NCBI GenBank assembly: GCA_044338255.1
Contig: JBIILZ010000130.1
Location: 1 to 9,930, forward strand
Direction: 5' to 3'
Length of the DNA: 9,930 nucleotides
From: CAIUVD01 sp044338255
GTDB taxonomy: Bacteria; Planctomycetota; UBA11346
Part shown: positions 1-4,253 of the stretch, piece by piece
Numbering within the stretch: the first letter of the stretch is position 1
Layout: the number at the start of each line of letters is the position of its first letter
Notes under the pieces: model-generated
What the model saw: the letters and a program-made list of their open reading frames with translations, nothing else
What the model was told of the DNA's origin: nothing
Database searches by the model: none
Position numbers and translations under genes: made by a program

Positions 1-21
1 GAGTCTCCGTCAGCGTCCCCA

Positions 22-73
22 TTTCAAAACAAAAGACCCCTGGGCTCACGCCCAGGGGTCTTTTGTTTTGAAA
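22..73 (-). terminator. Second copy of the tRNA-Phe terminator hairpin
   Basis: A perfect 24-bp stem (22-45 with 50-73) closes a 4-nt loop (46-49). The core is GC-rich (GACCCCTGGGC) and is flanked by an A-tract and a matching T-tract (TTTTGTTTT), so it can act as an intrinsic terminator in either direction. It is identical to the hairpin at 218-269 that directly follows the intact tRNA gene. On the minus strand it would stop any transcript that read through the first terminator. Confidence 0.85.
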
Positions 74-74
74 C

Positions 75-99
75 TGGTGGCTCTGACCGGAATCGAACC
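75..99 (-). pseudogene. Duplicated 3' end of tRNA-Phe (25 nt)
   Basis: On the minus strand this is the T-loop, the 3' half of the T-stem, the 3' acceptor strand CAGAGCC, the discriminator A and the encoded CCA of the tRNA-Phe gene at 271-346, with no mismatch. The rest of the tRNA is absent, so it is not a functional tRNA by itself. The bases just 5' of it differ from the true tRNA but still give a five-pair T-stem (GCCGG with CCGGT). It is followed by its own terminator, as the complete gene is. It could be a by-product of unequal exchange, a remnant attachment-site duplication, or part of an rtT-like processed RNA. Confidence 0.8.
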
Positions 100-196
100 G
101 GCGATGCGGGCGCGGCGCTCCGCCGCGAGGACTCCACAGGCGTGGAGTCCGACCGCCCTCGCCCCGAGCACGGCAAAGCCGCGCGCAGGCCTGGCC
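100..196. repeat. Hairpin-rich GC spacer between the two repeat copies
   Basis: This 97-bp segment is unrelated to the flanking repeats and has no convincing coding content. It holds three local perfect hairpins: 111-117 with 121-127 (7 bp, 3-nt loop), 129-137 with 142-150 (9 bp, 4-nt loop) and 158-161 with 165-168 (4 bp). GGCGA/TCGCC and GGGCG/CGCCC pairings could also close a larger fold around them. This compact multi-palindrome form is like interspersed intergenic (REP-like) repeats, but a single copy cannot prove that. Confidence 0.6.
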
Positions 197-295
197 GAGT
201 CTCCGTCAGCGTCCCCATTTCAAAACAAAAGACCCCTGGGCTCACGCCCAGGGGTCTTTTGTTTTGAAACTGGTGGCTCTGACCGGAATCGAACC
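197..295. repeat. Direct repeat copy B: 3' end of intact tRNA-Phe plus terminator
   Basis: This is the partner of 1-99 with 99 of 99 bases identical. Here the 25 tRNA nucleotides belong to a complete tRNA gene (271-346), so this is presumably the original copy. The upstream (minus-strand) part of the tRNA was not duplicated. Confidence 0.95.
218..269 (-). terminator. Rho-independent terminator of tRNA-Phe
   Basis: It begins one base after the encoded CCA end of tRNA-Phe on the minus strand. A perfect 24-bp stem (218-241 with 246-269) closes a 4-nt loop. The inner 11 bp are GC-rich, and the right arm ends in TTTTGTTTT, which supplies the U-tract. The symmetric A- and T-tracts would also let it work on the plus strand. 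Confidence 0.9.
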
Positions 296-346
296 AGTGA
301 CACATGGATTTTCAATCCACCGCTCTACCAGCTGAGCTACAGAGCC
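271..346 (-). tRNA. tRNA-Phe (anticodon GAA)
   Basis: This 76-nt gene folds into a standard cloverleaf when read from 346 down to 271. The acceptor stem is GGCTCTG with CAGAGCC, followed by T8 and A9. The D-stem is GCTC/GAGC with loop AGCTGGTA. The anticodon stem is GTGGA/TCCAT with loop TTGAAAA, placing GAA at positions 34-36. The variable loop is GTGTC, and the T-arm is ACTGG-TTCGATT-CCGGT. The discriminator is A and the CCA end is encoded. GAA reads UUU and UUC, so it delivers phenylalanine. A strong terminator follows at once, suggesting a single-gene transcript or the end of one. Its 3' quarter is duplicated 196 bp downstream. Confidence 0.97.
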
Positions 347-348
347 AC

Positions 349-384
349 GACGTATGTTTCAAAGAGGTGTGAAAAAATAGCCAA
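349..384 (-). promoter_or_regulatory. Possible tRNA-Phe promoter
   Basis: On the minus strand TTGGCT (384-379) lies 17 nt before TGAAAC (361-356), and the mature tRNA 5' end follows about 10 nt later. The spacing fits a sigma-70-type promoter, but both hexamers match the consensus poorly. An A/T-rich stretch lies between them. This is a weak inference. Confidence 0.22.
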
Positions 385-388
385 CGGG

Positions 389-422
389 AAAAAAGCGCAA
401 GACCCCGACTTATGCACTCTTG
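389..422 (-). terminator. Possible weak terminator downstream of the Fur-family gene
   Basis: On the minus strand CAAGA (422-418) can pair with TCTTG (402-398) across a 15-nt loop, and CGC plus six T residues follow (394-389). The stem is only 5 bp, so this is marginal. It would separate the Fur-family transcript from tRNA-Phe, which lies downstream on the same strand. Confidence 0.25.
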
Positions 423-459
423 GGCTCTCTCGGGCTCGCTTAGGCTCTCTCGGGCTCGC
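423..459. repeat. Pair of 17-bp direct repeats
   Basis: GGCTCTCTCGGGCTCGC occurs at 423-439 and again at 443-459, 20 bp apart start to start. The second copy runs into a 12-bp perfect palindrome GGCTCGCGAGCC (453-464). The pair lies directly after the Fur-family stop codon in its 3' untranslated region. No function is evident. Confidence 0.8.
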
Positions 460-480
460 GAGCCGCTTCAGCCCGTGGCC

Positions 481-972
481 TCAGGATTCGACTTCCGCAA
501 AACGAATGCGCCCGTTGGCGAGCACGGTAGTGCCCTTGGCGGTGCATTCGCGACAGATGCCGTAGAGCTCCAAGCGGTGCTGAACGAGGTGAAAGCCGTG
601 TTCACCGGCAACTTTCTCCTGTAGATCTTCGATCTCCTGGAGTTCGAATTCCTGGATCTTGTTACACGACATGCAGACTAGATGGTCGTGGTGGTGCTTG
701 TGCAGACTGGGCTCGAAACTCGCGCTGCTTTCACCGAAATGCCGCTTGGTGGCGACATTGATCTCGACCAGCATGTTGATCGTCCGATAGACCGTCGCCG
801 CACTCACCGTCGCGTCGAGCACCCGCACCCGGCGATGCAGCTCCTCCACCGTAACGTGGTCGCCAGAGCCCATGAAGGTCTCGACGATTACCTGACGCTG
901 ATTGGTCCAGCGTACTCCTCGACGACGGGCTTCTTCGCGCACCTGCTGAATCACGACTGCCATCTCGACCAT
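481..972 (-). CDS. Fur-family metal-responsive transcriptional regulator
   Basis: This 163-residue protein is the usual length for the Fur/Zur/PerR family, whose members are dimeric DNA-binding repressors that need a bound divalent metal. The N-terminal winged helix carries the typical recognition helix SAATVYRTINML (about 57-68). The C-terminal half has the metal and dimer motifs: HHHDH at 93-97, CMSC at 100-103 and CREC at 140-143, the two CxxC pairs of the structural zinc site. His39 and Glu87 sit where E. coli Fur has His33 and Glu81, which favours an iron-type regulator, though Zur or PerR cannot be excluded. Two starts are possible, ATG at 972 or ATG at 963. Neither has a clear ribosome binding site; the longer is given. 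It is transcribed divergently from mdh. Control of the flanking TCA genes by iron is plausible, but no Fur box was seen. Confidence 0.93.
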   Translation of the reverse strand: MVEMAVVIQQVREEARRRGVRWTNQRQVIVETFMGSGDHVTVEELHRRVRVLDATVSAATVYRTINMLVEINVATKRHFGESSASFEPSLHKHHHDHLVCMSCNKIQEFELQEIEDLQEKVAGEHGFHLVQHRLELYGICRECTAKGTTVLANGRIRFAEVES

Positions 973-1162
973 ATGGCATCTAAGCTATGATGGACCCCCT
1001 AGGGACAAGGGCTGTTCCCGCCACCAGCCCGCGGGAATGGTGCTATTCGCAGGAAGACGCCTGTACCTCGATTCGCTGCATGGGACTGGCAGGCCCGCCA
1101 GCCGGGCCTAGTCTCGGCCGCCGAACCCGACACCTTGTTAAGCCACATCATAAGGATCCCGT
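973..1162. promoter_or_regulatory. Divergent intergenic region between the fur-like gene and mdh
   Basis: This 190-bp region must hold the promoters of both genes. A TATGAT hexamer occurs on the plus strand at 986-991, but I cannot pair it with a good -35 element. Two perfect inverted repeats are present: TTCCCGC/GCGGGAA (1015-1021 with 1031-1037) and AGGCCCG/CGGGCCT (1091-1097 with 1103-1109). The second lies about 54 nt before the mdh start and could fold in its leader. Neither is followed by a T-tract, so they are not intrinsic terminators. Confidence 0.5.
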
Positions 1163-2152
1163 ATGTCCATTAAGCCCGTCCGCGTGGCCGTCACCGGTGC
1201 CGCCGGTCAGATCTGCTACAGCCTCCTCCCGCGCATCGCTTCCGGCGAAATGTTCGGCAAGCAGGTCCCCGTCATCCTGCAGCTGCTTGAAGTGCCCGTC
1301 GAAAAGGCCCAGGCCGCCCTCAAGGGCGTGGCCATGGAACTCGACGATTGCGCCTTCCCCCTGCTCCAGGACATCATCTGCACCGACAAGGCCGACGTCG
1401 CCTTCAAGGATGCGAATTGGTGCCTGCTGGTCGGCTCGAAGCCGCGTCTGCCGGGCATGGAACGCGCCGACCTGCTCAAGGACAACGGCAAAATCTTCAT
1501 CGGCCAGGGCCAGAGTATCGATGCCAACGCCGCCGATGATTGCCGCGTGGCGGTGGTCGGGAATCCCTGCAACACCAACTGCATGATCGCCGCCAAGCAG
1601 GCTAAGCGCCTGGGCAAGGACCGCTTCACGGCGATGACCCGCCTTGATCAGAACCGCGCCTTCACCCAGATCGCCAAGAAAGCCGGCGTGCCGCTTACGG
1701 CAGTGCACGACTTGGTGATCTACGGCAACCATTCGCCAACGATGTTCTCGGATTTCTTCAACGGCCGGATCGATGGCCGCCTGATCACCGAGGTCATCAC
1801 CGATCACACCTGGCTCAAAGAAACCCTGCTGCCCACCGTCGGCAAGCGCGGCGCGGCGATCCTCGAAGCCCGTGGCGTCTCCAGCGCCGGCTCGGCCGCC
1901 AATGCCTTGATCGATCATGTCAAAGCCCTGTGCACCGTCGGTACCACCCTGCATTCGCTGGCAGTCTATCAGGATGGCCAGACCTATGGCTTCCCCGAAG
2001 GCATCTGGGCGAGCGTGCCGGTGCGCACCACGGCCTATGGCACCTACACCATCGATCGCAGCTTCCAGCACAACGATTTCGCCAAGAGCAAGATCAAGGC
2101 CTCCAGCGATGAACTCGCCGGCGAACGCGATCTGATCAAAGATCTGCTGTAA
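1163..2152 (+). CDS. mdh: Malate dehydrogenase, cytosolic (type 2) form
   Basis: This 329-residue enzyme interconverts malate and oxaloacetate with NAD in the TCA cycle. It has the N-terminal nucleotide-binding motif TGAAGQIC (11-18) and the substrate arginines in PRLPGMER (Arg95, Arg101). NPCNTN is at 134-139, the Asp/Arg pair is in TRLDQNRA (Asp162, Arg165), and the catalytic histidine is in YGNHS (His190). Length and order fit the type 2 family found in Thermus, Chlamydia and eukaryotic cytosol. Three positions differ from the common form I know: Cys18 replaces the last Gly of GxxGxxG, Gln163 replaces His in LDHNR, and Tyr replaces Trp before GNHS. The ATG is preceded by AAGGA at 1151-1155, a good ribosome binding site. 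The gene stands alone, with its own terminator at 2248-2283. Confidence 0.95.
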   Translation: MSIKPVRVAVTGAAGQICYSLLPRIASGEMFGKQVPVILQLLEVPVEKAQAALKGVAMELDDCAFPLLQDIICTDKADVAFKDANWCLLVGSKPRLPGMERADLLKDNGKIFIGQGQSIDANAADDCRVAVVGNPCNTNCMIAAKQAKRLGKDRFTAMTRLDQNRAFTQIAKKAGVPLTAVHDLVIYGNHSPTMFSDFFNGRIDGRLITEVITDHTWLKETLLPTVGKRGAAILEARGVSSAGSAANALIDHVKALCTVGTTLHSLAVYQDGQTYGFPEGIWASVPVRTTAYGTYTIDRSFQHNDFAKSKIKASSDELAGERDLIKDLL

Positions 2153-2160
2153 TTTTCGGA

Positions 2161-2237
2161 CTGGTCTCTGGTCGCTGGCCACTGGTCTCTGGCCACTGGT
2201 CACTGGCCACTGGTCACTGGTCACTGGTCACTGGCCG
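2161..2237. repeat. Tandem heptamer array, 11 copies of CTGGYCN
   Basis: Eleven uninterrupted 7-bp units start 9 nt after the mdh stop codon. The consensus is CTGGTCA. Variation is limited to T/C at position 5 and A/T/G at position 7, and units 8-10 are identical. The array lies in the 3' untranslated region between mdh and its terminator. It shows as repeated peptide patterns in spurious antisense reading frames. It may change length by slippage; no function can be assigned. Confidence 0.95.
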
Positions 2238-2247
2238 TCGTCGCCCC

Positions 2248-2283
2248 ACACCCCGCCGGCATGCGCCGGCGGGGTGTCTTTTT
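2248..2283 (+). terminator. Rho-independent terminator of mdh
   Basis: A perfect 13-bp GC-rich stem (2248-2260 with 2265-2277) closes the loop ATGC and is followed by CTTTTT. This is a classical intrinsic terminator on the plus strand. The minus-strand MFS gene ends at 2290, just beyond it. In that direction no T-tract follows the stem, so it would be a poor terminator for the MFS operon. Confidence 0.92.
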
Positions 2284-2289
2284 AACTGC

Positions 2290-3489
2290 TCAGGCTGAGG
2301 TTGGTTTACTGCCAAGCGTGCCGATGACGCCGAGTACCAGGGCCGCCGCCAGACCCGTGAACACCAGCGGTCCCCACCAGGCCAGCAGTCCGCCGCACAC
2401 CGCATTGCCAGCCAGCACCGCGCCGGCGGTGATCAAGGCCAGGGCGCCGAAGGTTACTGCCCGTTCGCTGCGTGGGGCGAGCATCGCCAACCAGGTCTTC
2501 TCGGCGCCCTCGGTGAGCCCGGCGCAGATACCGAAAGCCACCCCCGTGGCCACCAGGCCCCAACCGCTGGTCAAAGCCAGAGCGACGAAGACCCCGGCCT
2601 GCAACAGCCACGCGCCACGCAGCAATCGCGTCGGCCCGAGACGCGCGGTGAGCACGCCGGCCACGGCCGCGGCCACGGCCTGCACCATGCCGAGGATCGC
2701 CCAGCCCAGGCACACCTGCCACAATGGCCAGGCAGCGGCACCGTGCGCGCCCGACATGCCCGCGACGTAGGCGAGAATCAGCAATGGCGAGACCTTCGCC
2801 GCCAAGGAAGCGCAACCGATCGCCAGCAGTGGCCGGCGCACCAAGAGCGACGATGGCCACCAGCCGGCGGTCGCCGACGGTTTCGCCGCGCCCACTTCGG
2901 CGCCGACCTCAGCCCGTGGGGCCTCACGCAATCCACGGCACAGCCACGTCACCCACAAGGTCACCAAGACCAAGCCGCAGACCGCCCAACCGAGCCAGGC
3001 TTCGAACCACAACGCCACCGCCGCCGCCGCCAAGCCGCCGAGGGTGGCACCGAGGTGATCCATCACCCGCATGCGCGCGAAGGCATTGGCGCGAGTGCGA
3101 TCATCGGTCCAGTCGGCGATGAAGGCATCGACAGCACTGCCGCGCACGCCCTTACCGACGCGATCGCCGATACGGCAAGCGACGATCCACCACGGCCACA
3201 TCAGCAGCATGCCGATGCCCATCAGCGGCCGAGCCACGGCATTGATGTTGTAGCCGGCCGCGACCCACGGCACCCGTCGTCCGCTGCGATCACTGGCCCG
3301 ACCGGTGATCAGCTTCAGGACCTGGCCGATGGCGTCGGCAGCCCCTTCCATGATCCCCAGCCAGACCACGCCGACGCCGGCTGGCAACAGCGGCGAGATG
3401 AAATCGAGGGTGAAGTCATTGGCGAAGTGCAACCACGCCACGCGTGATACCTGGGCGGCTTCGGTGGGCTGGATCGGGGTCTTGGTCAT
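2290..3489 (-). CDS. Major facilitator superfamily (MFS) transporter
   Basis: This very hydrophobic protein of 399 residues has about 10-12 predicted membrane spans and a charged, flexible middle loop (roughly 180-205), the usual two-half MFS plan. GRASDRSGRR (63-72) is a good match to MFS motif A in the loop after the second span. A second signature, RIGDRVGKGVRGSAVDAF (about 106-123), resembles the RxxDRxGKGxR segment of a poorly characterised MFS branch. It presumably sits in the inner membrane and moves a small solute or exports a compound; the substrate is unknown. The start at 3489 is chosen because its ATG overlaps the TGA of the upstream PIN-like gene (ATGA) and because an upstream ATG (3564) would add 25 residues lying inside that gene. 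The overlap implies coupled translation. MFS genes are not usual partners of VapBC-like pairs. Confidence 0.88.
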   Translation of the reverse strand: MTKTPIQPTEAAQVSRVAWLHFANDFTLDFISPLLPAGVGVVWLGIMEGAADAIGQVLKLITGRASDRSGRRVPWVAAGYNINAVARPLMGIGMLLMWPWWIVACRIGDRVGKGVRGSAVDAFIADWTDDRTRANAFARMRVMDHLGATLGGLAAAAVALWFEAWLGWAVCGLVLVTLWVTWLCRGLREAPRAEVGAEVGAAKPSATAGWWPSSLLVRRPLLAIGCASLAAKVSPLLILAYVAGMSGAHGAAAWPLWQVCLGWAILGMVQAVAAAVAGVLTARLGPTRLLRGAWLLQAGVFVALALTSGWGLVATGVAFGICAGLTEGAEKTWLAMLAPRSERAVTFGALALITAGAVLAGNAVCGGLLAWWGPLVFTGLAAALVLGVIGTLGSKPTSA

Positions 3490-3947
3490 GGAGTTTCCCG
3501 CAGTGGGCCCCCAGAGGGATCCTGGCGCCACACGGGACAACCATGCAGGGCGAGCGACTGCCAATGCCGTTCACGACTCCACACCACGCCATCGAGGCGT
3601 TCGGCCACCGCCCACACCAGGGTCGACCAGGCCGAGACCGGGACCTGGATCTCGCGCATACGTCTGGTGATGCTCGCAGCCCGTTCGTGGTCGCGTGGCA
3701 GCAGGGGCAGATCGGGGAAGGCCGACAGCACCCAGGCCAGACGCATGAACTGCCGCTCATCGCGGACCCGCGCCAGCAACGCCTGGCGCACCCAGCCGAT
3801 GAGGAACACGCGCCGGTCACGAACCGCCTGGGCGTACGCATGGACCACGCCGGGATCGGGATCCTGACGGCTGAAGGCCTTCCACCAGATGTCGACATCG
3901 GGCAGGACCGGCTGCAGGATCGAGGCGACGCTGGAAGTGGGATTCAT
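3486..3947 (-). CDS. VapC-like PIN-domain protein with degenerate active site
   Basis: This 153-residue protein has the length and order of a VapC toxin, an Mg-dependent PIN-domain RNase. The first strand LPDVDIWW (15-22) matches the usual LVDTSVWI and keeps the first acid (Asp17). FPDLPLLPRDHERAASITRR (77-96) matches the middle segment, and VPVSAWSTLVWAV followed by VVWSRERHW (about 102-129) matches the last two motifs. Other expected acids are missing: the helix Glu is apparently Gln55, the Asp of the SxxDALIAA motif is replaced in SAWSTLVWA, and TRD has become SRE (Glu126). It may be an inactive or altered member. Its ATG overlaps the TGA of the VapB-like gene and its TGA overlaps the ATG of the MFS gene, so it is the middle of a coupled operon. 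The PIN assignment is by eye; the VapB-like neighbour strengthens it. Confidence 0.7.
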   Translation of the reverse strand: MNPTSSVASILQPVLPDVDIWWKAFSRQDPDPGVVHAYAQAVRDRRVFLIGWVRQALLARVRDERQFMRLAWVLSAFPDLPLLPRDHERAASITRRMREIQVPVSAWSTLVWAVAERLDGVVWSRERHWQSLALHGCPVWRQDPSGGPLRETP

Positions 3948-4147
3948 CGCGATTCACCGCTCGCCGGCGGCACCGAGCCGCCGTGCTGGAAGTCGATGGT
4001 GCCAAGGAAGTCGAGCGCCTTTAGTTGCTTGCGGTAGGCGATCGCCTCTTGCACGGAAGCATCGACGGCTTCGCGTTTACTGCGGAATCGCCCGAGTTTC
4101 ATCAGTTCTTCGATGGCGGCGATGTCGACGTCGAGATTGGTAGCCAT
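3944..4147 (-). CDS. VapB-like ribbon-helix-helix antitoxin
   Basis: This 67-residue protein has the form of VapB antitoxins. A short N-terminal strand MATNLDVD leads to IEELMKLGRFRSKREAVDA (12-30), the helix-turn-helix part of a ribbon-helix-helix DNA-binding domain with the common xSKREAVxxA pattern. The C-terminal tail LDFLGTIDF (45-53) resembles the segment by which VapB wraps its toxin. The start at 4147 is chosen because the motif begins directly there; longer readings add 61 residues of non-family sequence that cross the operator. VapB proteins neutralise the partner toxin and, alone or with it, repress their own operon. The stop overlaps the next start as ATGA. A perfect inverted repeat at 4170-4195, 22 bp upstream, is the likely binding site. 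Confidence 0.85.
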   Translation of the reverse strand: MATNLDVDIAAIEELMKLGRFRSKREAVDASVQEAIAYRKQLKALDFLGTIDFQHGGSVPPASGESR

Positions 4148-4253
4148 GGCCTGAGCATTGCCGGACTCGCACTCGCACAAGTCATTGTGCGAGTGTGGCC
4201 CGGCCAGGGCTGGTCGGATTGCCGGGCAGCACCCTCGAACCACCGTGTTATCC
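4148..4253. promoter_or_regulatory. Shared upstream region of the vapB-like operon and sucA
   Basis: This 106-bp stretch separates two divergent operons and should carry both promoters. Apart from the inverted repeat at 4170-4195, I see no convincing -35/-10 pair on either strand. No strong Shine-Dalgarno sequence precedes the sucA ATG at 4254 or the vapB-like ATG at 4147. Confidence 0.5.
4170..4195. promoter_or_regulatory. Inverted repeat, probable VapB-type operator
   Basis: CACTCGCACAA (4170-4180) and its perfect complement TTGTGCGAGTG (4185-4195) flank the centre GTCA. The site lies 22 bp upstream of the vapB-like start and 58 bp upstream of the sucA start. Toxin-antitoxin operons of this class usually have such palindromes bound by the antitoxin, so autoregulation is the likely role. 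Without a T-tract it is not a terminator. Confidence 0.65.

Larger units (their letters stand above)
1..99. repeat. Direct repeat copy A: tRNA-Phe 3' end plus terminator unit
   Basis: This 99-bp block is identical to 197-295, at an offset of 196 bp. Read on the minus strand it holds the last 25 nt of tRNA-Phe including CCA (99 to 75), the complete terminator hairpin (73 to 22) and 21 nt beyond it. Identity stops exactly inside the T-arm of the tRNA (base 100 against 296). The other edge is the window boundary, so the unit may be longer or repeated further. The 196-bp periodicity suggests at least part of a tandem array. This is read directly from the sequence. Confidence 0.95.

Noticed and set aside
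75..180. tRNA-Sec (selC) or another long-variable-arm tRNA
   Set aside because: The central hairpin is 9 bp with a 4-nt loop, so there is no 7-nt anticodon loop, and the arm spacings do not fit any tRNA class.
1..295. attL/attR of an integrative element at tRNA-Phe
   Set aside because: tRNA 3' ends are common attachment sites, but the repeat includes the terminator and flank (99 bp), only 97 bp separates the copies, and no integrase is present. A tandem duplication fits better.
1148..2224. 358-codon open frame opposite mdh with repeated SDQWPVTSGQ-type start
   Set aside because: The repeated N-terminus is only the heptamer array read in antisense, and the rest mirrors mdh.
2161..2237. CRISPR array
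   Set aside because: The units are 7 bp, contiguous and without unique spacers.
2743..3447. Plus-strand open frames opposite the MFS gene
   Set aside because: They are rich in His/Arg/Pro with no domain pattern; the minus-strand reading has clear membrane spans and MFS motif A.
3490..3564. Extended N-terminus of the MFS gene (25 residues)
   Set aside because: It would lie inside the PIN-like gene and is not membrane-like. The ATGA overlap at 3486-3489 gives a better start.
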